DNA of 64,000 bases from Sepiola atlantica (Eukaryota; Mollusca; Cephalopoda; Sepiida; Sepiolidae), in the NCBI GenBank assembly GCA_963556195.1, contig OY744517.1, positions 149,015,382 through 149,079,381 on the forward strand. Direction: 5' to 3'. The notes below the pieces were generated by a model. It did not search any database and was not told the DNA's origin. It was given only the letters and a program-made list of their open reading frames with translations. Positions 11,539-22,869 of this stretch are shown in pieces. Position 1 is the first letter of the stretch; every line of letters starts with the position of its first letter. Position numbers and translations under genes: made by a program.

Positions 11539-12060
11539 AAACTCCATTCTCTCGAATCAAGAAATATTGAGCTTCTATTTTACGCTGCAAGTCAAAAATA
11601 AAATGGATTTAAATAGCTCCACGTAAAAATGCCAAGTGAGTTTTTTTAATAAATTATTTAAATAAATTATTTAAATAATTTATACATCTTAAAAGTTGAC
11701 TTCAATGTTGACTTAAAAAACTGTTCTCAATAAAAAATACTTTAATCTTTAATTATTTTTCGGAAATAATTTACGATATAATAACGGCTTTACAGCGTTA
11801 AACCTGAATTCTTTTGTTATAATACATACTCCAAAATGTGACCAGCTGGGGCTATCATTGAACTCAGGTTTGATTGTGTAAATCAGGAAAAATTGACTTT
11901 GTGAAAGTAAAAATTCCTAATTGGTCTCTTTCTGTTCGTTATATATCTCCTATCTCCTTCTCTCTATAGCAACAGGTCAAATTATATAATTACCATGCTG
12001 ATAATCCCCTTTTCTTAATCGACTGTTCTAATAATTTATTTCTTCTATTTGTTATTACCA
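11539..12060. other. no gene seen
   Basis: AT-rich sequence with no recognised feature. Confidence 0.4.
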
Positions 12061-13500
12061 TCGCTTTCAGAGACGGAGAGAGAGAAAGAAAGAGAGAGTC
12101 ACGAAAGTGAGCATTATATACAGTTTAAAAATAGAGGTGTCAAACAAAATATAGTGATAGAAGGCGAGAGTGATAGATAGACATTTAATAAAACATAGTT
12201 CAATTTCTGAGTTAATTGCAAATTACGGCTTATTAGTATAATTAAAATGGAAGTTAAAAAAAATAACGCAATCCTCAAACCAGGGGATGTTTTGCTTAAT
12301 AATTTGTTAAGTTAAAATAGATAGAAACATTTCCGTATAGAAACAAACGTTGATTAACTCAGCTTTAGTATAATACATGGATATCAGAATACCCTTCAAT
12401 GTTTTAAATTCATAAGCTTATTAAAAATATTTTTATATTACTATTCATGAGTCAAATCAAATTGGTTTCCGGTCGTAGTTTTCAATTTCAGAAATCTTCT
12501 TAATAATGGTTACGTTTAGTTTCTCTCACTCTACATCCGGTTAACCACATATCCATAAAATGACCGGAAATAATCGAAATTGTTTATCAATCCAGATTAG
12601 AATTACGTCATTTTTTAATTTGGATCACAGATTTTCAGCTAAAAAATACAGTTACTCATCAGATAGAATCTCAAACATTACCAAATCGACACAGAGAGAA
12701 CGAGACAGAGAAATGGGAGAGAAAGAGTCACGAACATGTGAGTGGGCGCGTGTAAGAGGCTGCGAGTGATAGATAGAAATTAGTAAGTGCTGACTAACTT
12801 ACTCAGTTAATTGCACAGTTTGGCTAATCAGAACAATTAAAATATATCGCAAAACTAGGTAATATTAAAATATATAGGAAAATGCATTAGGGAAACAAAG
12901 GTTGATAAACAGCTTTAATATAACAAGAGATACATATGAGAATATCGTTTAGGGTGTGTGAGAGACTAAGAGTGATAAAGAGAAAATAGGGAGTGATTGG
13001 TAACTTGCTGAATTAATTGCAAAGTATGGCTAATTATAACAATGAAAATAGAAGTTTTTCAAACATAACTGAATTCCAAATCTGGGAATATTTTACCAAC
13101 TATTTTGTTGAATTAAAAAAATATACAGAAAAATTCCTTAGGGAAACAAACTTTGGTTAACTCAGCTTTAAATAATATATTTATGTCGGAATATCTTAAC
13201 ATGTTTTTAATTCATGAGTTTATTAAAATATTTTTATATTTCTATACATGAGTACAATCAAATTGGTTTCCGGTCTGAGTTTTAATTTCAGAAGTGCTCT
13301 TAATAGTTATTACTAAGAACGTTTCGAACTTCTAGTCCTCTTTAATTCTATATCCGGTTAACCACGATAACGAAATAAACGAACAATCCATAATTTGTTT
13401 CGTAATCTTCTATTAGAATTACGTCATATTGGCATTACAATTTTTCAAAGCTAAATTGTGCTTACTCATCAGACAGAAACACAAACTTTACCAAATCGGC
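12061..13500 (+). repeat. three diverged tandem units
   Basis: A unit with a GAGAGA-rich start, AGTTAATTGCAAATTACGGC, a GAAACAAACGTTGATTAAC block, CAAATTGGTTTCCGGTC, ATCCGGTTAACCAC, ATTAGAATTACGTCAT and ACTCATCAGA occurs at about 12061-12690. A shortened unit lies at about 12690-12950 and a full one at about 12950-13500. Divergence is substantial, so the duplication is old. No coding potential is shared. Confidence 0.75.
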
Positions 13501-15915
13501 AAATTCCCTTTTACAAATAAGATCAATCTTACGGTTTAATTTTAGATTTATTATTTTTTTCTTGGATTTCCACTAGGGAAAACATCTAAAACCTAATATC
13601 CTCCGAATATCCTAACCAAATTAGTTTCTCTGTAAATTTCCTTTCCTAGAATGCATTAATACAATTATAAATACGCAAAAAAATGATTTTCAAATTTGTA
13701 AAAAGGCAAAAAGAAAATACAGACAAATAGCACGTCATTTTCTGTAGAATTAAAAGAAAACAATTTTGGGAAGTTATTCCTGTTCTAAATATTCAACGTG
13801 ATCTTGAACCTCTCCAATTTCTGATTCTAATATTTCCAATTACCTTCCAACTTCTCGTGAAAAAGGAAATCAGATCGTTGATATAAAGATCATTAACGAG
13901 TTATCGGTCTAATAAAAGAGAACAGATTGAAAAGCTTCTTTATATTGCGCATCTTGAACAGTTGCAGATGTTGTAACAAGGATGGCATTACATAAAACAG
14001 GAAAACTAATTTTGATTCCTCATGAAATGTATCAATGCGCCCATATTCCTATGATTTGTTTTTCTCATTGTTTCGAATTATAAGGATTCTTCCTGAAAAT
14101 AACATTAAAAACTCATAATTCTTGTCTAAAGCTGCTCGTTGCGGATCTGCGATTGTTTAGCAGGATAGAGATATCGAGTAAGACAATGGCTTTTATTACA
14201 TAGATTTGTTTTGTTCGAATCCGATGAGCGGGCGTTTTTATTTTTATTTCCTTTATTACTGATGTTATTATTATTGACTCCGTTGCGGTTGTGCTGAAAG
14301 GGATGGATATTTAACAGAGCTTTCCGATAGGGTTTCCCCTCTTATAGGAAATATATTCTTAAAAAAAGGATTCACGAAGGGTACCATTTCTTTCGCTTTT
14401 GTTTGACGAGAGGATCTTTTGAATGACATTTCCCGTCGTATCAGGTGGCAAGTTCGTCTGCAGTTCGCGCTATATTGTCTTCCGATGCAATCAGACTGAC
14501 AATTTCTAGTCAAATGTTCTGAACCCTCTACGCGAACCACCCCCACTCGGCGTAAACAAAGAAAGAGAAAGAATGGGTAGGCCGTGTTTAGTAACCCCTC
14601 ACCCCTTTTGTGGACAGATCGTTCCCGTTCCGTTCACATTGTACCCCAGTGAAATGTCAGTATAAACTTTCGTTTTGGTTTCTTTGTTTTTCGTTGTGTA
14701 TACAAAAGGTGGAAATATGCATTGTTGCGGATTGTTTGTCTCTCTCTCGTCCTCTGTTCGTTATTAAATCTTGCGTTAATCTGCGAAAGTGTGTCTATCG
14801 ATAGACCTGAGTGACAGTGACAAGCATGGCGAAAAGGAAAAAGAAAAGAAGACAAACGACAAGACGCTGATGAAGATAATCAAACAAAAAACATTAAAAC
14901 TGCGAAACAAACAAAACAATGAGGCAACACAAAAGCTTCTTCACGTACGGGTGTATTCGTGTTTGCAAAGGGTGGACCGTCTGTAAAGGACAGAGGCGCG
15001 AGGTGTACGAAGAGAAAGGGGAAGCAGGGGGAATCGCTTGTGTCACTAATTAATTTTATGCTGTAGTCTCTAATTACACTGCCTTATTGATTGGAAATGC
15101 GTAAATTAATCATGATTTGCTCACCTTTTAGAAGATCTTGCAGCATATGACTGGCTTCATTAGTATGTCTGACAAGTCAAATAATAGAGCTAAATCGCTG
15201 ACGCAACGAACCCCCTTGATAAAACCGAGAACATCATGCACCCAACACTAACCCATGATAGCGGGGAATCCTTCCTTCCTGCAACTAGCACAAGAAACAT
15301 GGACCGGAAGCGGAAGTCGAACACAGAAGACTTTTCCGCTTACGTTTTGTATTTGTTAGATTTTAAGAGCAGTCCTTGCATTATATTTGACAGTGAGGAT
15401 GACAAGTACACCCGGATTTCGTCTGATAAAACCATTTTCCATATTGGGAGGAACGTCATTCTTCGCGGTTTCTTGTTCGTCATTTTTTTTGATAGAAATG
15501 ATATATTGTTTTATTTTTACAAATTTGATTTTGTTTTGTGAAAGATTCCGGATTTATTCATTTCGTGCAAAGTTTGCTTTTTTATAACAGTATTTTCATC
15601 GTCTCACTGATTCTCATTGCTTTTTCAGCTATTGTTACTTTTGTTTCATAGGCGTTTGTGTTTGTTTTCCCAAATTCTCTGTTCTTTGCTAATATTCCAA
15701 GATGATTGGTACTGCTAGTGCATGCGTTGCTTTTGTTTGTATGAAACAAACGTTTATGTTTCTAGCAAAAGAATAAAGAAAGACAATAATACCGAGATTA
15801 ACCGGGAAAAAAATCTATCCCCACCTTCTTATTAAAATGATTTATGATTCGTTCTTCAAAAAACACGTAATGTCGATTTATCCCTGTCTTGCTTTTTATA
15901 TTTATGTATACATTT
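13501..15915. other. no gene recognised
   Basis: Somewhat less AT-rich in places (14270-15000). Open frames at 14271-14546 (minus) and 15236-15541 (plus) have ordinary amino-acid composition but no domain I recognise. A string resembling a tRNA B box (TTGTTCGAATCCG) is near 14210 without a convincing A box. Confidence 0.4.
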
Positions 15916-15917
15916 AA

Positions 15918-16150
15918 ATGTACATAAGAAACTGGAACCTCAAAGAGATCTCTATCATTCCAGTTATCATAGGAGCCACTGGACTCATGAAGAAGAACTT
16001 GAAAAAGTATTTAGCAAGTATACCTGGTGAACCAAGTGCAAGAGAAATCCAGACAACTGCACTCAAGGGAACGGCCAGAATCCTGAAAAGAGCTCTCGGT
16101 TGGAGTCTGTAAATAGCGGGTGATCGTATGGCATTTGGAAGAATGCCCCG
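15918..16150 (+). pseudogene. zinc-knuckle LINE, extreme C-terminus
   Basis: The frame at 15918-16112 matches the very C-terminal part of the same broad LINE group as 7596-8150. It reads IPVIIGATGLMKKNLKKYL followed by REIQTTALKGTARILKRAL, where the family usually has a PIVIGALG..PKNL..TARILR pattern. It opens mid-domain and carries no upstream domain, so it is a 5'-truncated relic. Confidence 0.75.
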
Positions 16151-16786
16151 TCCCCAGCAAATGAATGAAAATAAAAATAAAAAAAAGAGAAAATGATTAT
16201 ACAGCTTCCGTAAAAAAAATGACGAAAATATGCTTCGCAAGTGTTCGCGCTAATATTCATTCACATATAAAATAACGTGGTGATATTTAGATAAATAAAA
16301 AAGAAAGAAAATGTCTCAAACCGGTATGTTAAAAAAGACAAAACGTTAAAATCGCTATAGACTGAAGAAAGAAAAAAATACAAAAATGTCTCTTCATGTA
16401 AATAGAGTGAATATTTTCTATATGAATTCATTCTTGATGGAGGAGGGTTGTCGGATATGCTATTTGCTTTCATATTCTCATAAACACTTGAAATAGTTTC
16501 GTTTAGCAGTTTTTATCTGCTAAATTGTGTGTGGCGTGGCAAATATATAGGAATATATATTTATTTGTATACAAATAAATACATATTGGGCTTTATTATA
16601 GAGTGGAAGATTAATATGTCGTTCGAAAAGAATTGATTGGTTGATTGTTGGGTTATATGGTATGTCAAATGTCGATGGCCATTTAGTGTCAAAACTGTAC
16701 ATACATCATACACGATGAATCTAGATTCATTTCTTTTATCAGCGTATATTTTATAATCAAATAGTCTGAAAAAGATAGTTGCTATT
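16151..16786. other. no gene seen
   Basis: AT-rich; minus-strand frames are low-complexity F/Y/S-rich translations. Confidence 0.4.
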
Positions 16787-16903
16787 TAACCCATAGATGA
16801 AGCCCGGTCAAGTACTACCACTGCGGGTCAGAGTGGGCCTGTGAGTAGTGGTAACTTCACGGTCCATAAAAACTCTTAAATTGGGGCATCACAACTGCAT
16901 GCT
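16787..16903 (+). repeat. dispersed repeat R1, copy 2
   Basis: Matches the copy at 56-205: TATTTAACCCATAG, TACTACCACTGCGGGTC, then AAATTGGGGCATCACAACTG. It runs straight into the 24-bp minisatellite. Confidence 0.65.
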
Positions 16904-17071
16904 GTTTTGTGTCATACATTCGGTTAAGTTTTGTGTCATATATTCGGTTAAGGTTTGTGTCATACATTCGGTTAAGTTTTGTGTCATATAATCGGTTAAG
17001 GTTTGTGTCATACATTCGGTTAAGTTTTGTCACATATATTCGGTTAAGTTTTGTGTCATACATTCGGTTAA
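16904..17071 (+). repeat. 24-bp minisatellite, 7 copies
   Basis: Seven head-to-tail units of consensus GTTTTGTGTCAT then ACATTCGGTTAA, with 1-4 changes each. The first half of the unit (TTTTGTGTCATA) is also the last block of R1 at about 195-205. The array therefore seems to have grown from the end of R1 where it met the mariner relic. The minus-strand frame across it (16857-17093) is an artefact of a period divisible by three. Confidence 0.95.
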
Positions 17072-17411
17072 GTTTTAGGAAGTAGGGACCCAAACATCAA
17101 GTTTAGTAACATAACCGAGTTGATGCAATTCATTTTTCACGCTCAATTTGGACATCTTGAGAATGTCTGCGATTGATCTGGTTGTCAAACAAACATTTTG
17201 TTCAACTATGGCTTTAATTTGGTCACTGTCGATCATCGTTGGTCGACTAGAGCCACGTAAATCTCTCACTGAAAAACATCGTTTTCGGAATCGAGCAAAC
17301 CATTTCTGACTCACCCGTTGTGTAACAGCGTTATCCCAATACACATAGCATATGTTTATTCACATTTCGGTAGATATTTTTCATTTTCTGTAGTGAAAAC
17401 ACATCAGATGT
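17072..17411 (-). pseudogene. mariner transposase N-terminal relic
   Basis: On the minus strand, 17344-17075 encodes the paired-type helix-turn-helix N-terminus of a mariner (SETMAR-like) transposase. Visible motifs are QKWFARFR, a SSRPTMIDSDQIKAIVEQN segment, TTRSIADILKMS and LHQLGYVTKLDVWVP. The catalytic DDD domain is absent. Similarity to 36014-36310 extends to about 17411, which marks the 5' limit. The downstream part has been replaced by the 24-bp minisatellite. Confidence 0.85.
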
Positions 17412-17569
17412 CAGAACCGTCAAGAAACAGGGAACAGGGAGGGAGTTCCAAGGTCTAGCAGCACGAGGAAATAAGCTTTTGGAGTAGAAAGCTCTTCGGC
17501 ATCTAGGGCCATCCACAGTGAATTTGGCAGATTGTTGGGTTGACTTAGTGAATTGGCGTCGTGGGGGCA

Positions 17570-17573
<4 letters not shown>
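17412..17573 (-). pseudogene. LINE RT C-terminal tail, fused to mariner relic
   Basis: The minus-strand frame at 17573-17412 reads SAKFTVDGPRCRRAFYSKS then FPRAARPWNSLPVPCF. This is the PRC..SFFPRTA.LWNSLP tail typical of jockey-type LINE reverse transcriptases, and it matches the tail of the relic at 4800-4935 in pattern. It joins the mariner fragment without a stop, so one frame (17331-17573) spans both by chance. Confidence 0.75.

Positions 17574-17642
<69 letters not shown>
17574..17642. repeat. (TA)n tract
   Basis: Uninterrupted TA run of about 68 bp, also the left target site of the MITE. Confidence 0.95.
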
Positions 17643-17645
<3 letters not shown>

Positions 17646-18029
17646 GGTGATTCATAAGTCACTTAGCTATTTATTTTTTAAATTAATTCTAAAGTTAAAA
17701 AATACGGTAATACAAAACAGAAAGTTTATTCAACAAATTCATTTATGGGAGTTTAAAATTACAGCAAATTTTCTAAATTTCCACCTCTCGTTCTGCATGC
17801 ATAGCTCTATTCTTTTTTGCAAAGAATTTACGAGTCTTTGTAGCATTTTTGATTGATTATGGTGTTGTGCGAAGGAGGCTTTCTGTTCACATCACGTTTC
17901 CATTGCATAACAAATAGCAGTAATTAGAAAGTAAGATAACAATTATCAAAAGTTCATAGTATGTTTGTGCTTCATATGGTAATCATTGTAAATAGCTAAG
18001 TGAAGTGACTTAACTCATGAATCAACCTG
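17643..18029 (-). mobile_element. TA-flanked MITE of the Tc1/mariner/IS630 superfamily
   Basis: A 387-bp element with terminal inverted repeats: left CAGGGTGATTCATAAGTCAC then TTAGCTATTTA, right the complement with a short insertion, ending ATGAATCAACCTG. TA lies on both sides (17641-17642 and 18030-18031), the standard target duplication of this superfamily. On the minus strand an internal stretch reads MLQRLVNSLQKRIELCMQNE, resembling the C-terminal tail of IS630-type transposases. This makes it a deletion derivative of a coding transposon. It is inserted at the edge of a (TA)n tract. Confidence 0.8.
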
Positions 18030-18059
18030 TATACTACCATTTTTAAAGTAAATTTATAT

Positions 18060-18092
18060 TTACTCGAGCTACGCTGGGTAGGGTTTCAGCTA

Positions 18093-18142
<50 letters not shown>

Positions 18143-18165
18143 TAGCTGAACCCCTACCCGGCGTT
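18060..18165. repeat. inverted element ends around a (TA)n tract
   Basis: GCTGGGTAGGGTTTCAGCTAG (18071-18091) and its complement CTAGCTGAACCCCTACCCGG (18142-18161) flank a 50-bp TA run and would form a long cruciform. The right side is the start of the element annotated next. The left side is only its terminal ~35 bp. Confidence 0.8.
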
Positions 18166-19836
18166 GCCCGAATAGATATAAATTGACTTAAAAAATGTGA
18201 GTATAAGTGCTTATAGGATGTATCCATGTTTCGAATCATGCAAAATAGATTTCTGTATGTTTTTGTTGACAACGCTTTTTAGTAGAGGGTTATTGGCAAA
18301 ATTAAATTACGCCTTTAAAAAAGTAAATGTTATCCAAAAATAGTTGCGAAGCTTTCCGCAGTACTTCTAAACTGAAGACATTTTTATCTCAATCCAGAAT
18401 GGCCCTATTTGGGTGAGATTTATTTAAGTATTGTATACTAACAAATACTACATTATTGGCAAATATAAAACAAATCCCCCCCCCTCACAAAATGTAAATT
18501 TGATCCAAAAATATTCGCGCAGCTTTCCGCGGTCAGTGTACGAGAAGTAATTGTGGACTGGGTCAATTTTTATCCCAATCCAGAGTAGCCCTGTTTGGGG
18601 TGAGATTTGCGATTGATATAAATAAATTGTTTTTTAAAATTTTTGTTTACGATTTTTCGACTGTTAAGTATTCTGCTTTTGTACAAATTAATATGTTGTT
18701 CTTATTTAGTTGCCTCCCCACGTAAGAAAAAGCAATCTTCTCCAAAAAGGGGCAATCTGGATTCATGAATTAAAAAATTGCCACAGTCTAGAAGGATTTC
18801 TCCTTCCCTGCCCAAGGAGAGAAAATAATAAGTATAGTATAATAACAGATACTCTACAATTCGCAAAAATAAGCATTACTGCCCCCCCCCCCCCCAATGG
18901 TAAATGAAAAACTGCCGCAGTCAAGAAGGATTTCGACTGACTGACTGAGGAGAAAAAAAGAATAAGTATATTATCACAACAGAAAGTACATCTAGATAGA
19001 AAAGTAAGAAATGAAAATAAACCTATAAGAAAAATGTACAAATATTTAAATAGCCGAAAAGTAACCCAAAATGTAAAAATTGTCGCAGTCTAGAAAGATT
19101 TCCCATAAAGAAAAAAATCAAGAAAGAAATAAAAACAAAAAAAAACGTGAATATAAAAAGAAAGCGTGTACGCCTGGCTGGAATAATGATATGTCAATAA
19201 TAGCGTAGAGACAATTTTAATGTATGTAGCATTTAAATGTGATGATGACTTTTTGTAATAAGTTGCGAATAGAAATCTGCCGAATTAAACACGTCTTAAA
19301 AATGATGTAAAGTGAATGTTTTGTTTTGTGTTATAATAATCAAACTTTAAAATAACCTAAGCTGATCGAATTGTGATAGGCGTTACGCGAAGGCGACATT
19401 TTTATTGCTGGTAATAGAGTGTGTTCGTCAATCTATTCCGCTAATTGAATGTGTATAGGAAATATAAAAGAAGAATACTGGAATGTCAGAATGGCTGAAA
19501 AGGTATACCGAATGTCCCGGTGAAATTTACAGAAAATGCTTGTATTAATTTCGGACTCGGTGATTTGAGTTGAAGGGGTAAGAGTAAAATTAAAGAGAGT
19601 AAAAAATGAGGCTACTATCTGTTTGGAAGTGTAATTTTAGAGAGTCGAAGAAGTCAAGCTAAATGTAATATTTATTGTTTGTTGAATCAATTAATACAAA
19701 GTTTCAGCAAACACGCTTGAGTGAATAAGGTTAATGCAGTGGTAGTTCATTTAGCATGTGACACATGTGGGTTTTTTCTAGTGTAGTCAAAGTTGTAGGG
19801 GAAAAACGCCATTACTTTATATATATATATATATAA
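18142..19836 (+). mobile_element. non-autonomous element E1 (CTAGC...GGGGAAAAA), copy 1
   Basis: Starts CTAGCTGAACCCCTACCCGG then CGTTGCCCG and ends TAGGGGAAAAACGCC, both ends touching (TA)n. The end at about 19540-19836 matches 48160-48442, and the start matches 47835-47875, so 47835-48442 is a second, shorter copy. Internal degenerate duplications occur at 18285-18430/18450-18620 (GCTTTCCGC, CAATCCAGA, GGTGAGATTT) and at 18770, 18905 and 19070 (GCCACAGTCTAGAAGGATTT). There is no long open frame. The terminal motif is common in invertebrate genomes, but I cannot assign its superfamily. Confidence 0.7.
18882..18895 (+). repeat. poly(C) run
   Basis: About 14 consecutive C; likely length-variable. 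Confidence 0.9.
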
Positions 19837-20024
19837 GTGAGTTTGCAAAGCCAGTTAAATATTAAATATGAATAAATACTGAGAAAAAATTAAAATTAGC
19901 TTATTTCAACTCTTTTCCATTCTTTCCAAACGGGTTAAATGTGGTGATATTCCTTTTTATTTATAATGCTCTATTCCTTTTCATTTTGTCTTTTCTTTAT
20001 TACATTTGTCTTTTAATAAATGAC

Positions 20025-20075
<51 letters not shown>

Positions 20076-21281
20076 AGAAAGAGAGTCAGGGGGAGAGGAC
20101 GGAGAAGGAATGAGAGAAAGAGAGTAGTCATCTTCCCTTCCTTCTTTGAATTACTTCGTCGTTCTAGCTTTCTTTCTAACTACTAATCTATTGTTGTTTT
20201 TATTTAAATTATATCCCTTAAAAATTAATGAACATATTTTAAGAAAGGTGTTTGCTAATTCATATATATTTTTATTAAATTTCTTATTCAATTACTGTTA
20301 ATATCGGCAAAACTATAGCATATATATATCAGAAAGTAGGACAATAAAATTAGAAATGAATAACATCAAAAATTAATTTATTAGAAACTGTTTAAAAATA
20401 GTTATGCTAACTAGATATACAAGTAGCTGCGTCTAAGTCTTTGATCTCTAGAATATATAACGTATTTCAAAAGACTATGTTGTATTAATAAGTTAAAAAA
20501 TAGTAAGCGATTTTGATGGTAATATTGGTGTGATAAATAAAAAAAATCGCATCGATTAATTTAATATATATTCTACACTCTACATTAAATACTAAGAAAT
20601 CAAATAGCAAGCCAGCCAACCACTTCAAACTTACCTCGCCGCCTAAAATGAATGTGTAAAGAAATCATCCACTAGATAATCAAAAGTCAACGCTGCGTGT
20701 TATTTCTTTATTATGTCTTCAGAAATGATAATAATAATTTATTTTGGAAAAAAAATTATATAAAAAAATTATTTTTAGAAAAAAGTTATTTGATGAAAAT
20801 CAGGTACAATTTTTATTTGGGGTCATTAGGTTTTAATAATCGATTGGAATTAACTTTTAAAAAGATTTATCATAGAAACACTTTTTTCTCGAGTAATATA
20901 TACGAGGAATTGAATGAGCAATTCATTCTGTGCTAGCATTTCTTTTACAATAAAATCAGCGTTTGTGACTACATCCATGAAAAGGATAGCAAACGTATCA
21001 ATTTATCTTAGAAATTAAGAAATAAAAATGAAAATTGCAGTTGGTGTACACACACGAATGCGTACCGGGCAACACCGGATTTGTCTAGCGTACATAATAT
21101 ATAAATATTGACAAATATAGTAATACCAGTATAATAATTCTGTTTAAATAGGAAAACTATTATGTTTGGTACATATATCTAAAGTCATATATGCAGAAAC
21201 ATTGTACTAAACACACACACGTACGCCCGTATAAATACATATATACTCCTTTTATATGTTGAAATATATTTCTATCTCTTT

Positions 21282-21285
<4 letters not shown>
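19837..21285. other. no gene seen; (GA)n tract and an element end
   Basis: Contains a 40-bp (GA)n run at about 20029-20068. Near 21062-21100 there is CCGGGCAACACCGG, a reverse-orientation relative of the E1 start. The frame at 20697-20936 has no recognisable domain. Confidence 0.5.

Positions 21286-21343
<58 letters not shown>
21286..21343. repeat. (TA)n tract
   Basis: Pure TA run bounding the fold-back element on its left. Confidence 0.95.
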
Positions 21344-21345
<2 letters not shown>

Positions 21346-21615
21346 CAGCAGCAAGTCGTTTACCATATATGTGTCGTAAAACATCACGAAGTTTTCTTTA
21401 TTTGCGATCTGTCTGGTTAACTTCTCGACTCGGCGAGCGATTCGTCGGGTTTCCGGTGTCAATTGGTGGATTATGGCGCCTAATGTTGTTTCTTAAGCCA
21501 TTTCTCTAGCGCTTTTCGTCTTCGCGATTTAAAAAAAAAAAAGTAAATAAATAAAAAACAAATTAATGAATAAATAATTAATAAATAAATTAATAAATAA
21601 GTAATAAAAGAATAA

Positions 21616-21654
<39 letters not shown>

Positions 21655-21905
21655 CACATATGCAAATTAATAGACATAACCAAAAATAAAACCATTAATA
21701 CGGCTCTTTACTAACAATAACGCAGATCCTACTGAAGACGGTCGTGAAGACCAAAAACGCTAGAGAAATGGCCCAAGAAACAACATTAGGCGCCATAATT
21801 CACCAATTGACACCGGAAACCCGACGAATCGCTCGCTGAGTCGAGAAGTTCACCAGAAAGATCGCAAAGAAAGAAAACTCCGTGGTCTTCAGCGACACAT
21901 GTATG

Positions 21906-21908
<3 letters not shown>
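21344..21908. mobile_element. fold-back element F2
   Basis: Two inverted arms, about 21344-21530 and 21735-21908, share CGAGCGATTCGTCGGGTTTC, GGTGTCAATTGGTG and GGCGCCTAATGTTGTTTCTT (right arm as complement). The spacer is A/T-rich and contains its own (TA)n (21619-21648). Both outer borders abut long TA runs. Each arm, read toward the outer edge, carries a short open stretch beginning LTPETRRIAR, which may be a remnant of a transposon or LINE protein. I cannot name the family. Confidence 0.8.
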
Positions 21909-22172
<264 letters not shown>

Positions 22173-22359
22173 AAAGAAGCTTTGAGTTATTTTAAACAAA
22201 AAGACAAAAAAAAGGGAAAATGCAGTTTAAATTCCCAGAGAAACTAACTAAATCCAAAATATTGTAGACTTAACATTCGTTGGAAAATTTATAAATAAAT
22301 AAAAAATATATAATAGTAAGTAAATTAAAGTAAAAGGGGCATTAAGTATCTAACAGTGA

Positions 22360-22505
22360 AACTAAAACAGGAGACCTTAGCGTAAGCATCTAATATTAAC
22401 ACGGGGATCATCAGCTGTTTACCATGTAACTGTTTCGGAGATTTAAAAAGAGGACAGTTATAATATGCATGGCTCTCCAATGGTACTGATCAAACTACCA
22501 TTTCC

Positions 22506-22507
<2 letters not shown>
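22360..22507 (+). repeat. dispersed repeat R2, copy 1
   Basis: Shares GGATCATCAGCTGTTTACCA, AACTGTTTCGG, ATTTAAAAA-AGACAGT, CATGGCT and TGATCA with 41925-42060. No coding content. Its right edge is a (TA)n tract. Confidence 0.7.

Positions 22508-22562
<55 letters not shown>
22508..22562. repeat. (TA)n tract
   Basis: Pure TA run following R2. Confidence 0.95.
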
Positions 22563-22567
<5 letters not shown>

Positions 22568-22789
22568 ACGAACGTAAGCACAGTAACAGCTCACTAAACT
22601 GTTACAATTGTTTGAAATGCAAACGAAGCTACACCTATTGCTTTAAGTATAAAATTGTAGGTAATTTGGGAACTAACATTTGAATATGAAACGGGAGTTT
22701 GATTTTGTTTCACAATATTTTTTAAACATATTGTGTAAATTCTATGTTTAAAGACGTATGTGTAATTACTGATGGAAGGAATTTAGCTC

Positions 22790-22796
<7 letters not shown>

Positions 22797-22867
<71 letters not shown>
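22797..22867. repeat. (CT)n-(TA)n microsatellite
   Basis: About 29 bp CT followed by 42 bp TA. Confidence 0.95.

Positions 22868-22869
<2 letters not shown>

Noticed and set aside
12655..13470. CTGATGAGTAA on the minus strand in both duplicated units as a hammerhead core
   Set aside because: No consistent stem II or GAAA in either copy; the surrounding pairing is not conserved between the two.
14271..14546. 91-codon minus-strand frame as a host exon
   Set aside because: Ordinary composition, but no domain, no neighbouring exon-like frames and no clear splice context. It was left unassigned.
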